DNA of 64,000 nucleotides from Crocodylus rhombifer (GCA_038503035.1 JAVSML010024016.1:790558-854557); one strand, 5' to 3'; shown: positions 23,901-38,900, numbered from the stretch's first letter. Notes: a model not told the origin generated them from the letters alone. Translations and numbers: made by a program.

Positions 23901-26900
23901 CCAAGCAAGCAGTGCTTAGAGTTTGTAATCACTCACCTGTGGAACCTCTCTAACTTTTCCATGTCCTTTTTAAAATGTGGAGCCCAAAACTGTGCATAGT
24001 ACTATAGGTGAGGCCTAACTGGTGCCAAAAAGGTTACTCCCATTGATGTAACTCAAAAACTACAGCTGCCTTTTGTACAGCTGTGCTATAGTGCAAACTC
24101 ATATTGAGCCTGTGATCCACCAAGATTCCTAAATCCTTCCCTGTAGTGCTGTCATCCATCCAGTAGTCACTCATGTTATATTTATGTGCTTCTGTCACCT
24201 ACTTTCCAGTTTGGTAATCATCCACAAATCTGCTAAAAAACCCTCTATTTAAGCATCCGCATATTTAACAAACATGTTGAACAGCACCAGGCCCTGGACA
24301 GACTCCTGTGGAATTCCACTCAAAACCTTCTGCCATTCTGACATGAATCCATTTATAATTACCCTTTGCTTGCAGCTATTGAGACATTTGTCTATCCACC
24401 TTAGAGTAGCTTTGTCTAGCCCACATCTTTCCAATTTGTTTATGAGAAAGTCATGGCAGGATTAAAAACTGGGCTGAAATGACTCCAGCCAAGTATGCAT
24501 CAAGCCTCTTCTTAAAGACCCCCAGGGTAGGAGCCAGCACCACTTCCCTTGGAAGTTGGTTCCAGATCCTAGCTGCCCTAACCGTGAAGTAGTTCTTACA
24601 GATGTCTAATCTAAACCTACTCTCCAACAACCTATGGCCATTATTCCTTGTTATGCCAGGGAGCGCTAGGGGGAACAAGGTCTCTCCCAAACCCTTCTGG
24701 TTCCCCCTAGTGAGTTTATAGATGGTCACCAGGTCCCCCCTCAGCCTTCTCTTGTGAAGGCTGAACAGGTTCAGGTCCTCAGTCTCTCACTGTAGGGTCT
24801 GCCCTGTTGTCCCCGGATCATGCAAGTGGCCCTCCTCTGGACCCTCTCAATGTTGTCCACATCCCTCCTGAAGTTGGGTGCACAGAACTGGACACAGTAC
24901 TCCAGCTGTGGCCTGACTAGTGTTGCGTAGATGGGGAGGATCACCTCCTTATCCCTGCTAGAGATGTGCCTGTGGATGCATGACAATGTCCAGTTAGCCC
25001 TGCCAACCCTGACCTCACATTGTCAGCCCATGTTCATCTTGGAGTCAATAATGACTCTAAGATCCCTTCCTGCTTCTGTGCTCTCAAGAAGGGAGTTTCC
25101 TATCTTATAAGTGTGCTGCTGGTTACTACTGCCCAAGTGCAGCACCCTGCACTTGTCAGTATTGAAACGCATCCTGTTTTTGTTAGCCTACCCCTGTAAC
25201 CTATCCAGGTCTTGCTGCAGTCTTCCCCCCCCACTAGCGTGCTCAGCTCACCCCAAATTTTGGTATCATCAGTGAATTTAAACAGGTTGCGTTGTCCAAA
25301 TCGCTGATAAAGAGATTGAACAGCACAGGCCTAAGGACCCCTGGGGGACTCCACTGCCCACTTCTCCCCAGGTTGAATACGACCCGTCCACCACCACCCT
25401 CTGAGTGCGACTCTTCAGCCAATCTGCAATCCATCTGACTGTGTAGGCATCAATGCCACAGTCACCCAAATTTTTAATGAGGATGGGGTGGGAGATGGTG
25501 TCAAAGGCCTTGCTGAAGTCCAGAAAGACTACATCCATCTTCAGTAGTGATTTGGAGGATGGGACTGAATGCACACTTAGCAAATTTAAAGATGATATCA
25601 AGTCAGGTAGAGTTACAGACACTTTGAAGAGTACAGCTAGGATCCAGAATGATCTTGATAAACTAGATAAATGGTCCAAAATGAATCACATGAAATTCAG
25701 TAAGGACAAGTACAAAGTCCTACACTTGAGATAAAGAAATCGCATCCACAGTTACAAACTGGGGAATGATTGCCTAGGCTGCAGTATGGAAGAAAAGAAC
25801 CAGGCCATTAAAGTGGTCATAAGCTAAACATGAGCCAACTACTGTTGGCTCTTGTTCCAAAAAAAGGGCAACAGCATTTTTTGTTGTATTAATAGGGGTG
25901 TTATTTACCAATTAAGGGAAGTGATCCTTTTATTCTATTTGGCACTGATGTGGCCTCATCTGGAATACTGTGTCCAGTTTTGGGCTTCACAGTTCAAGAA
26001 AGTTATGGACAGCTTAGAAAGAGTCTAGCAGATAATAACATAAATGATTAGAGGCCTGGGAAACGTGATTTATGAGGAAAGTCTGAAGAACTAGCATTGC
26101 TTAGTCTGCAGAAGAACAGACTGAGGGGGGATTTGATAAGTCTTCACATAACTGAAGGGTGCAGGGGACAAAACTAGGAATAAAGGATTCAAATTGGTGA
26201 AAATCTAGGTTGGATATAATGAAAAACTTTCCCACTATAGGTTGCGGGTGTTACGCATTGGAACAGGTTGCCCAGAAATGTTGTGGAATCACCATCCTTG
26301 GAAATTGTAGGTTAGATAAATATTAACTGGGATCTTTTAGGCACAGAGGATTCTGCCTTGACCAGAGGGTTAGGCTAGATGATGACATGAGGTCCCTTCC
26401 ATTTGTATAACTGATTTCATGTGTGCATACACACACACACACATTTATACACAGGGGTACACGTGTGTGTGGGTGAACACCTGTGTAGATACATGGAGAC
26501 TAGCTCAGACTGCACCTCATTTTTAGTTTCATCCCATTGATTGTCAAACAGTAGAACGAGGATAGCTAAGTATCAGGGTGCCTCTGAAACTCACAAGTCT
26601 TCTAGGTACAGCAGATGGGCCTGGAGGTCCTGGTGGACCTGGTAGTCCTACACCAGGATCACCCTAGAACAAGAACAGAAATGAAACAGTAAGTATTTTT
26701 ACAACCACATTTCCCTTCCACATAAAGTGCAGCTGGTTATATCTTCATGGCTTGCAGTTAGGTTCATATCAGAAACTCCACTGGTTTCTTCTTCACAGAT
26801 TTAATACATGTTTACTCCTTAACCGTTTTGTAATGTATCCCTTTCTCCTTAGCCAACCTGGCATCCTGTCTGGCAGAAGTAAAGGGCCACATCCTACTCC

Positions 26901-29900
26901 ATCCATTAGGCATCTAGGTTGACTTATGTACCTACATGTGACCCTATTATACCCTCTTCAAGTCCCTTTAAAACTGTTAATGGAAATGATGGGTAGGTCG
27001 TCTTCTGCTTTGCTGTTATTTTGTGACTGGTCTTAAAGGTTAGAGGATGATGCTGAGTTACAAAGGTGAATGTATTAATGGACTTTCAGGAGGGTGGATT
27101 CAAGGAGGGTGGAATAGGATAGCGCTTAGGAACTGAAGTCCATATAGAGGCCTAATAGGTGGTGTAGGATATTGAATAGGTCATAGGTCATTTTTTAATG
27201 TGCCCTGTAAGCATTACAACAAATTACACTGATTTAATTTGGACTGTGAACCAATCAATCAATTTTCATTTAAAGATTACTTGATAGACACAGTGTTTTA
27301 GTCCAAGTAGTGACTCATTTTGCTTCAGTTGAATTGATCTCATCCATCCCTCATTCATGGTTGCAGTAAAGCCATGCTTGCTTTTCACCAGCTGCCTACA
27401 CATTACAGTAAGAATGCTAGGATAAATGTATAAATGGTAATGTATCCCTTTGAACCTCAAATTCACATGAACTCTGCCTGACTTGCTAATCAATGTCATT
27501 CAGGAACCCTAGTTACAATCCCTAAAAACTGATATTAGCTAAGATTCCTGAATATGCATTCAACTGACCTGCCTACTTAGTATTGCTCTTTTTAGGGTAT
27601 GGTATATACATATTAGAGGAATGGGATGATTCCTGCTCCCTTCTTGCTCGGTTCCTGGGAAGCTCTTCTGAGGTGAGGAGTATGGGCACATTACCCTTCC
27701 CCCTCACCAGTCTCTTTGGTAGCCCCTGCTTACCCATTCAGAGTTTTTTGGGGCTCTGCCTATATTGTGCCTTCACATATTCCAGCAGAGGTAGGGGAAA
27801 CTCTCCCTCTTCCAGCAGGCTTCTTTCAAAGAACAATGCTCCAAACAGCAGCAGACAAATGCTCCAAACAGCCAAGCTCTGGTGATCTGTGCTTCTCTCT
27901 TCCTTATTCTTATTTGTCATCTGCTAGTACATCTTTCCCCTCTCATATAGCTATTTAAAACTTGACAATGTTCATGAATATATGGAATTATTCTATATGT
28001 AAGAGGAGGTAGCAAAATCTCTGATTTTCAAATTTGGATCACCAACATGTTTTGAAGGGTTTCTTGCAGCTACATGTGTGCACTGTATGCTTGCAAAAAT
28101 AAAGCATTAGTTAATTGGTATGGCAGTCAGCTGTCCAGTCTACTCTACGATGTAGCAGTCTGCCCACTCCCAGCTTCCCATCTGGCAACAAGAGACTCAG
28201 ACATGCTCTTTTACCCTCCTGCCACCCCTACGCCTTTATATTGTACCAGTAGTTCTGACCCTTTTTAGAGCTCAGACAACTCTTAATAAGACTCGAGGCA
28301 GCCCTCAGAAAATGCCAGCTGTTGGCTTTCATTTGTTTTTTTACTACAACAAAAATGAAAGAGCAATTCTTTTGTTAAAAAGAACCCAGAAAGACTGCAA
28401 CAGGTCAGAATGTTTTTAGCATTATGGATTTCTATTTGAAAAATCTGGGTTTATCATGTGAATCAGATTTGCACCTCTAATCACTGCATTATACTATTAC
28501 AAGACAAGAGGTGCTAACTGCCTTCCTAGAATACAGAATGCAGAAAATCTTAGCACTTTTTTATGCAAACCATATTTTTAGGGCTTCCCCATTCCCAGGT
28601 GTAACTGGCACTACCCTCAGTAATCATAACAATATGAATAGCACAGGGTTAGGGCCACATCGCATGTGACATTTAGCATATGTTAAATGCACTTAAAACA
28701 TGACTGCATGTTCAAGCAGTAAAACATGTTCTAAGTGTACTCACAGGGTGAATCTATATATGAGCTTTACTGCAGAGTAGATTAATTAGCTTCACAGAAA
28801 GTCTTACCATCTACACATGTGCTAATATCAGGGTGCAGTAAATTAATTAAATCTGCCATAAGATAGTACTGTCCTGACAATCGAAGACAGTACTATCTTA
28901 CGGAGGAGTAATTAACTACAGTGAAATGCATGTGTAGACGCTGACCGGGGACATAAATTGTGCCCACTTAACCCAGCCAGCTGAGGGCCTGCTCCACCTC
29001 AGCTCAAATTGCAGCTGTCCTGGGCACATGTGTAGATGCTGTACCTGAGAGCAGTTTACTCTGGCTCAAATTGCTCTGGAGTTTATTGCACATGTAGATG
29101 CACCCCCTCTGTAGAAAAGTTATTACTTTTTTGGGTGAGGGGTATCTCTAGTAACATATGTTTAGCTACCATCGGACTGCTCCATGGAGACTGCAGCCCC
29201 CCACCCAATCATTATATCAGCCAGGGTCCCTTCTGCCATACCAAGCCTACAGATAGTATGAGGAAAGCCATACATGTCAGGATGAAGGATCCTGCATCTT
29301 TCATTTGTCAGGGTCCTCTACGATCAAGTTGAAAGCTGGGTGCCTGTGATCCCAGAGGGTCCTAGGGCTGGGATCAACAATCAGCTGATTGTAGATGCCA
29401 GCCCTGGCACTGCATTGGAGTTGGATCAAGAGTACAGTTAGGTGCCAGGGGTGGGACTGATAGTTGGCAAACTGTGCACAATCAATGTCATAGTCACAAT
29501 ATTGCGTGACTAGTCAAAACACATCCTAATATTACTGCTGCACAGATTTAACACATACTAACTGTCCTATGTGACAAAACCCTTATGAAAATGATTTTCA
29601 GGGGTAAACTTTAAGCTTAAATTAACTAATTTCTTATGAACAGACAAGGTCACAATCTTTTCTTCCCCATAATCCTTCTCTTGGAAAATAGTCTGGTTGA
29701 TTGTGGAGGAACCTAGCTCCAGTTGTTGATGTTTAGAAAACATGCAAAGAGCAATTCTGGGTCTCTGGGCTCAGTGGGTACATGTACTTTTGCATGTGCA
29801 AAGCTGAATAACAAATAGTGCATAAGTGCCTGAAACTGCTGCTCTGCAGCTATGTATGTGTCATTTTGATGCATAAAGAGAAGCAGGATTTGGCCCTATC

Positions 29901-32900
29901 TCTACCAGGCAAGCCAAATGTAAATACTCATAAAGAGAAGTTACTTCCCAGAAGCTGGATCTCTTCAAGATGTGTTGTCCATATCCAAACATTCACTATG
30001 AGTGTGCATAAGCCAGAAGCACTTGGGCTCAGAGATTTTGCCTTAGTAGTGTCTATACAGTGTACCATATCCCTGCCGTTCCTCATGCTCCATGACAAGG
30101 GCACAGAGGGCAGTGCGTACCTCCTGTTCTTCAATCTCATCTCAGAGTCTCATGTTGTACCTGACCTCAGGGAAACAGGAGGTAATATGGATGTGAGTAT
30201 GGACAATTCTAAAAAATTCTCATTACTGGCAATGAACTAAACTCTCTTTCTTCTGGAGTGACTGTCCATATACTTGTCCACACTGCGTGCAACTCTAAAG
30301 CCATACCCTCAGATGTGCAGGTAATAATGGGTCTGCTGGGCATACTTCTGGAATGTCACAGTGTTGGATAAGACTCCGGGCAGCTTCCAGGGCAAATATG
30401 ACTTGTGGAGACATTGTGTAGGGAGGCTATAGCAGTAGCCTGGGACCTGGTGGAATGAACTCTGACTACAGAATAATGCTCCACTTTAGAGGTATCATAA
30501 CAGAGCTTAGCACAATTCAATATCCAATTGGATATTCTTTGGACTGATACTTCTACACCCGTATATCTCTCAACTAAGCAAAGAGATGGTGGGGGCAACT
30601 TCCCGAAAGGTTTTGTAATTTTGTTTAGGTAGAAGGACAGAGCTTTTTTCATGTCAAGGGAGAAATAAGGTTTTGGGAAGGACACTAGGAAGTTGATGTG
30701 CTCACTACGGTGGAAATCAGCAACTATCTTAGTAAGGAACTTGGGATGAGTCCTCAAGAATACTTTATCTGTATAAGTATACAAAGAATACTCCAAGAGG
30801 GCTTGAATATCACCCACCCTCCTTGTTAAAGTAATCATCACCAGGAACACTGTTCATGGAGAGGTGGAGAAAGAACACATTGCCACAGGTTTAGACAGTG
30901 GCCTGATGGGAGGGGGTTTTTTTGTCCCAAGGCCACCACAGCCATTGGGGCACTTTACATGCTGGTGCATCATTGGTGATTCTTTGGGCAAAGTGACCTG
31001 GCAGCTCCAATCTCCTCTCCAGGTATGAATGGCTGTTGGCTTACAGGGAGCTCATCCGCCCTTTGACAGTTCATTTTTAGTCCTGGTGGGTGTCCACACA
31101 CCCTCCTCACCCAGGCTAGCTCAGGCAGGGGTGCTGGTTTAGTTGCTGACAACCTGACCATGGAATAGGTTGTATTGATTTACATGGTACCAGATAGCAG
31201 ACCAAGAGTGGCCTGGCCTGACAGAACCATGGGAGTCCTGAGAACAAAATTCAGGTCCTATTGAGGAAGCAAGTCTCTCACCAAGGGAAGTACTTTACTT
31301 GGTTCTTTGAGGAATCTAAAGACTGCTGGATGAGAAGACATCAGATGTCTGCCACATTATGTGCTTAAAGCCACTAAATTCCTGTAGTACTTGGGGTAAT
31401 GGTATAATAGAGATTAATCAAGTGAGGGAAAGATTATTCTCCTACAAATTACCCAGTCTGGAACCTGGACCTGGAGAGTCCTCTTGGTCTTCAGGGGGCA
31501 CTTGCAATTGCCCTAGACCAGTGAGGGCCAATCACAGGCATGCCACAAATTAGCTCTGCACCATCACTAAATGCAAAACTGATCTCTTTCCCCAGCCTGA
31601 TTCGCTGCTCTTTTCTGCTTCCTTCCCTGTTGCTGCTGTTCTGCTCATCTCCTCTCCAGTCTACCCTGTGCTACATCCAGAGACTGTCTGTGCCACTTGC
31701 AGCACTCATGCTGTGCTGCAGGTTGGCCATCCATGCCCTAGAGGAATTTGGGACATTAGAGCTAAAGAATATGAGGCTGGGTAGCAGGGTTTAATTCCAA
31801 TATCCAGGGCATGATGAAACCTCTTAGCACCACAACAGATGTGGAAGCTGGTTGAGAAGATGGCAGTGTCCAAGATGAGGACAGGGTATGTGCCAGTGAT
31901 TCTAATTTACCCCACCCAGGAGAAACCTGGACTGGGAATATTATCAACAGAGTGGATTGATGAGATGCCAAGGAATGCCCAGCATGCTTTTCCTGGACTT
32001 TCTTCTTCTCTGGTTGAGGGTAACTGATGAAACTTGGTAATACGGCTGCTATCTTGGTGGTAGGGCCTCTATGAACTCCAACAGTACTTTCATAGAGCCA
32101 TGGAAGATTGGAATGTGTACAAAATAACTGAGGAAATGACTGAGAAGCTGAACTTCACCCATCCTTTAGCCTAAATGTCAGGCCTGCACCTGGAATGCAA
32201 GTAGTCACTCAGCTGGTAGAGGAGCTGACAAGACACTTTTGAGCACAGAGGTCAACAGCCAGGAACCAGGAACAAGACAGCCAGGAACAGAGGAAGCAGA
32301 ACCCAGGGAACAGGAAAGCAAGAACAACAAGCAAGGCCTAAGACACTAGGACCAGAGTCAGGGGTTTAGCAGAAGCCAGGTAGCCACGGTCAAAGCCAGA
32401 TATGCACGCAGGTGCCAGGGTGACAAACCAACGGTCAAGACAAAGTTGTGGACAGGACAGCAGTTGATTAAGGACAGGAGGTCCAAGGCAGGAACAAGGA
32501 TGAGGGTCCAAGGCAGCAACATTCAATAATGGTATTGCTGAGAAAGGGCCCTACAGGAAATGGGAAAGTTTTATAGCCTTTCCATGAGGGGCTCGTAGCT
32601 CTTACTGGTTCACCCAAGTCACCTGATTCCCCACTAGGCATCTCAAAGAAGGGCCAAGGCTAAGCTGGGGATGATATTTGGCTTGTTGCCTGGTGGTACT
32701 GTCTATGCAGACGGTCCAGGTTTGAAACCTATGGGTCCTGACACCAACAGCCTAATGATTAGGACACTTGACCAGGGAGCAGGAGATCCAGGTCCCAAGC
32801 TTCCTCAGCCACAGGGAGTTTGACCGTCACTTCCTCTGTCCCAGAAAAATCCATTAACCATGGGTTAGGCATTAATCAGACACTTCTCCAGCTGATCCCA

Positions 32901-35900
32901 GCTGGCAGCCAGAAGTGGAAGAATGTGGAGCCATGATGAAGCAAACAAGTGAGACAGTGTGTGGTTTAGTGAGGTGGCTGTTGTCCTGAAACCTTGCTCC
33001 CAAAGAGGCAGAAACTTCCCCGCTACTTTTCATTCATTTTATCCAATGACTACTAAAAACAAGCTGCAGTGTGCCAGCTTCAGGAGGAGGACTGGAGAGG
33101 AGGCCAAAAACTGCAGTTTTGCAGTTGTGTATGTGCCATTTAGGAATGTAAAAGAAAATAGGATTTAACCCTAGTTCTTTTTATGGGCAAAATAATCTCC
33201 TTCCTACAAACCCTGAGGGCTCTTCTGTGCCTGGTTTGCACAGGTGTCCAGCAAGTAGGGTGCTGAAATTATTTTTGTGCTCCCCCTAGTCCCCTTAGGA
33301 ACTTACTCAAATCAAAACAAAACAAAACAGGAATGACATCTAACTGGATTGCTTTTTAGATACTGACAGGATACGTACCTTTTCTCCTTTCATGCCCGTC
33401 TCTCCTTTCATCCCAGGCACTCCTTGAAGTCCTCTTTTACCCTAAAAATACATTTTTGATTAAATATTTTCTTATCATTAAGATAGTATTCCCATAAATG
33501 ATGCATACTTTGGAACTAACAGTTTTCCAGAAGAAAGCTACTCTATTCTGTTCAGGAGGAAGCTGAAGCAGGAGAAATACTCACCTGATTTTTTTTTCCC
33601 ATTCATGTAGCGAGTTTAGTTCTCTCTCTGTTGCACATTTTCCCAATGCAGTACTAGCAGATAAACTGCAAGCCAGAACTTGACCTTTGCTTCATCTAAA
33701 TTATTCCTTTCTAAGCTATCAAAAGTGGACACTGGGAAGATCTCCACTCTCAATTTCATACAAGGTAATGGGCAATAGAGAAGAAGATGCTCAGATATTT
33801 CTGTGATATGCTGCTGACCAGGGAATAAACAGATCATCGAGGATGTTTTCAGTGAGAGGTGATGAATACACTCAAGTCCAACTGACATTCCTAGAGTGCC
33901 AGTCATGCGTTGTGCTGAGTACACTCAGTTCACATTAAGTGCTATGGGTGTTCAAGACATTTAGTATTGCACAGAAAATGCTTAGTAACTTTCAGTATTA
34001 GGCCCCAATTTTCTTTTCAACAGAGTTCCCACGAATCTGAACTCCCAAGCCCCAAATAGTGTTCCTACCAAAAGACATGTTCTCTTACATACAGTATGCA
34101 TATGCAGCAGAATGCTCAATGACTGTATGTCCAATCAACCATACAATGCCACACATCATGTGATGTGCCATTAAACAAAAAATGATTAGCAGCCCCTTTA
34201 AATCTTTGTTATTCCCATTTCCAACCCTATCAATATTGAATTACAACCAACAAATTTCAGTTCATGGTACAGTAACCTTGTAAACAAAGTACTTTAAAGT
34301 GCAAGGTCTTTTTGTTATACTATATCTCTAATCATGTAAATAAAATATGCAGTACAAGTTATTTGCTGGTTATTGCTTGTTTCCTGCTGATTTAATGTAA
34401 TTTATACAAATGCAGGACTATGTTTTATTAGAGGTTCTCATGTGGTATTGGTGAATGGGCCATGTTTTGGGAAATTACTGATCAACCATATGTTTTCATA
34501 ACTGCTCTGGGCTCAGTCCCAATGAGTGTGGTAGTTCAGCCTTTTACTGCACTGTTTTTTATATCAGGTTTGACCGCATGTTTATTGAGGTCAATAGCAA
34601 AGATCCAAGTGATTTTAATACTGCTGGATAAAGTAATGAAGAAAAAATTAAGTGCAAATTTATTTTCATTCATGATTTTTTTCTTCTGGATAACTTTACA
34701 TATTTACTGTCTCCACTGCCTCTGTTTTAAAGTAATGTGCTAAGTTTAAAGACCCATGATAAAGATTCAATGTGAATCAAAGGTATACATGCAGAACTTC
34801 AGTTTATTAGTGATTTATCTTAGGAAATAATCTATGCTTATGACAAACTGTTTTTTACATATTAAGGGCTAGATTCTATTCCACCAATTAGGCACTTCAG
34901 TGAACTTTGTTGCCTACGTGCTGTCCTGTTCCATCTTGCTCGAGTCCCTGAAAAACTGGTAAAGCAAGACATAAGCAGGGCATCCTCCTCCTCCTTCACT
35001 AGCTTTTGTGACTAAATCTTAGGGGTCACTGTGTTACAAAAGTCCATGAATTAATGTATTTTTCAGAACTGAAGAGTGGAACAGAATCACGTTTAGGCCT
35101 CCTCTATATTCATAGATTCATAGGTTGTAAGGCTGGAAGGGACCTCAGAAGATCATGAAGTCCAGCCCACCACGTAAGACCACAAGCAGGAAAGACAACT
35201 GAGGTCAGGTGACCCCAGCAAGGTGACTGTCCAGTCTCCTCTTGAAGATTTCCAGGGCAGGCAGTTGCACCACCTCTGGAGGGAGTTTATTCCACAGTCT
35301 GGACACCCTAGTTGTGAAGCAGTTTTTCCTAATGTGGAGCTTGAAATGGTCTTCCAGGAGTTTGTCACCATTACTCCTAGTTTTCCCCAAGGGTGCCCTG
35401 GTAAACAGTTCTTCACTGAGCCCTTGATATACAGTATATGTTACAGTATAACTGGTTAGCTACACAATTTCCTTGAGGCTAGCTATGTGTGCAAAGTAGC
35501 TATCATATCATAAAATGCTCCAACCATCTATAAAGTTAGACCTCAAAAATGTGTACTACCTTTAACTGGTTGCTATCAAGGGAAGGAAATAGGACTCTTT
35601 GCATTACATAGAACTGCAAAAGGTAAAACAAGTATGACCACAAGTTAAGAAGAATTAAAATTCATAATTGCTTTGGTAGAAACAGCTTTGTATGTTTGAA
35701 TAAATTCCCACATTATGTTTATTTCACTGTTTTTTGTTTAAAAATGCTCTGCTCACAATTAGAGTGCTAGAGCCAAAGAACTCTGTACAAAGCTGAATAC
35801 AAATTCCCTCTTAACTCTTGTATGAAACGATTTCTCCTTAATTTGTGCTAAATGTATGCAGCAATAGCTAGATTTTTCTGCACAAAAAGTATGTACATAG

Positions 35901-38900
35901 AGTTTCAGATAAATTGATCACTTGTGCACCTGTTGGGCTAAATAATTAACCCCTTCACTACTGGATTACTTTTAATTACCATAAAAATGTGACTTGCTTT
36001 AGGGGTACCTGAAGAGAGCGGGAACAGATAGGATGGTTTTAGCAACTATGTTTAAGATGTCTTAATGGGTAAGGCTATTCATAATGAAGGTTGCAGCATT
36101 TGGATTTTCATAACAGGGAAGAATTGGGAAATTATGTCAACTGGGTGGTACACAGGAAATAAGTTAGGTTTTGGTAGGTGGAAGAGGCATTGCCCTTGTG
36201 CATTGCAAATGACAAATGTCATCACATGTAAGAGGAGAATGGGGACACTAAGCTGCAGAATTTGGTGTAATGTGGCCCATGGGAAGGAAGGTGGGGGTAC
36301 CTGATTGGGGTAAGGCTGGGCAAACTGAAGGGGAGGGAAAAAGACATTGGGGAATACTTGAAAATGCAGTAGGATCATGAAGAATAAACAGCAGACAAGA
36401 GGGGCATGGGGACAATATAATGTGGGAGTGGGTGGGGGTGGCTGCAGGCTTGGGGAAAGGAAGGGAGGGAGGCACATGATGGAGAATATGGACACTGAAG
36501 TAGTGGAAATAAGTAGGGACTGAGTAACTGAGGGCAAGGAGGGAGGCTAATCCTGCTGGCCTGTTAATAGATTAGAGCCAAGGATAGAGAGCACTGTGAA
36601 GGAAGAGCAGCAGGGAGCTATGGAAGAATACTTGATGAGTTGAGAAACGAGACAGGGAAGTAGCAGTGGCTGGGAGGTCAGTGAGTACAGTAGTTCTGGG
36701 TACTGGCATGCAGTCCCACCCTGCATACACTGGAAATCACTCAAATTCATCACCTTCTTGGAGTTTCCTTAAGAAACAGAAACTTCCTATTAGACCTTGA
36801 CTCTTTGTAGATTGCTCTCTGTAGGACCCCTCTGGCTTCCTCCCCCAGAGAAAGATGATAAAGTTTGGATTGCAGCACAATGAGCCCACCTCCTCAGACT
36901 GCCAGGGTGAATCAGCTTAGGAGCTCCACATCTCTATCTCCATCTGATCCTGGAAGCTCATACCTCACTGAGGTCAGGGAGGGAGGAATTGAAAGAGCAG
37001 CTGTGAAACTGGGGTTTCAGTACATCCCTTTGTTTAGGTAACAATGTTACCTATCAAGATGGAAATATTGACAGTCACCATCAAAATGGAAAGATTATAT
37101 TTACATTACTTGTCAACCTTGTACAGCATGCTTAAAACAAAATAAATAAGGCCACATGGTTTTTTAAATCTGCCTAAACTGCTGTGCTGAAACAGACTGT
37201 TTTTGATGTATTTTGAAACCTTAGAGACTTCTTCCTTTCTTTTAAAACCTATTGTATGTGTTAAGACACCAAGAAGAGGCTTTTGAAAAAAGCACTGTAA
37301 ATCTTAAATTTAACTTAGCTGAGTGTCAGGCAAAGATGTATAAAAGTTGTTTTTTTTTCCAGTGAACTAAAAATATACATGATAAAGGTACTTACAGGCA
37401 ATCCATCTTTACCAGGGATGCCCTGAAAGACAACAACTATTTTAGAAAGGAAAACAGAACATATACCAAATAGAAAAATGAGATGAAAACAATTAACTAC
37501 ATCTTGATGGCCAATTTATGCTGCGAGAAAATACCAAAATGGAATGATGTTCCATTACCATGTAATGGATGCGTGTGTTGCACTGTCGTGTTACACAATG
37601 TATTTTCATTTACCTGGGGCCATGCTGTATTTATGATCACAAACGGAAGGCCAATCTATAACATATTATGTGAACCAAAAATTCACGTTGTATGTGGGGA
37701 CTACAGTAATATAAATCCCTGTAACTTCAAAAGCTGCCATCCAGTGTTTCTTAAAATGGTAACTGCTGCTGCTGGGAAGTTGGCGAACACAGCAGCAGTT
37801 TTGTGTGTTGTATACCCTTTTGGCCCTATTCTCTGTGGCTGGGCATTTTGTACATTTGTTTGTGTTGTGCTAAGAGCATGAAAGGCTACTATTCTGATCT
37901 GGTAAGGTTAGACACCCACTTTGCCAGGGTTAGATACCTGCACTGGCACTGCACAATGTGCAAGGTAGTGAAGGATTAGCCCTTCATCTGTATGTGAGGA
38001 ACAGACATTGGCTTTTCTAAATGACATGATTTGCTTCCACCAAGACGCAGTACTTACAGGCTGGCCATCTTGCCCAGGGTTGCCTGGGAGTCCAGGAGGT
38101 CCTTGAATCCCTGTCTGCATTTCTTTCAGTCCTGACTTCCCTGGGGGACCTGCTGGGCCTTGAACTCCTTTTTGACCTTTCTCACCTTTTTGACTCTAAA
38201 AAAAGATAAAAGATACAATTATATGCTTTATTACCTTCCCCTATTATTATTACTGTTTTAACATTTACATCGCTATAGTAGTAACTACTACTGGTTAACC
38301 TTATATGCCCATCTTAGGTGTGTGGGGAGAGAGGTCACAGGAGAGGTGTGACGTGAGGAGAGATTTGACAACGGAGAACATTTTAGTCTATCCCAGCCTG
38401 ACAGAGGGAGTTTCAAGCAGGTAAAGAAAACTGATCTCTGCCCAAATGCTGTTTATGTAGTTTTTCCAATGACTGCATAAAAAACAGTGAAAGCAAGGGT
38501 CTCCTTCCACCCTGCTACCTATAGCAGAAGTCATCACTTTCAGCCAGAGAATCAAGTTCCTTCCAACTCACTCTCCTGCAGTCCTCAGGATGCTTGCTTT
38601 CTTGGCTGTCCAGTAGCCTAACCTCTACAAGATGGAGCTTTCAGTCCTGCCTGGTTTGTCAGTAGGGTGATTTGGCTGCTCTCCTGTGATGTAGGATATT
38701 AGGGTTTAATCCTCTTAGAAGGGAAAGACTGAGTTGCATAGGGTGAAAACAGCCACTTAAGTCATTTTAGTGGCTAAACATGGCTCATCCATTACACAAG
38801 GAAAAATAGAGTTTCTTCGCATGACTTAGATCGGAGGTGCTCAACCTCTGGCACATGAAGTCATGTCATCTCACCCGTGGTCCAAAAATTTGGGGTGGGG

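Noticed and set aside
37483..37881. 132-codon plus ORF in the intron between the 38058 and 37422 exons
   Set aside because: No domain, no promoter or splice signals, antisense to COL15A1; probably chance.
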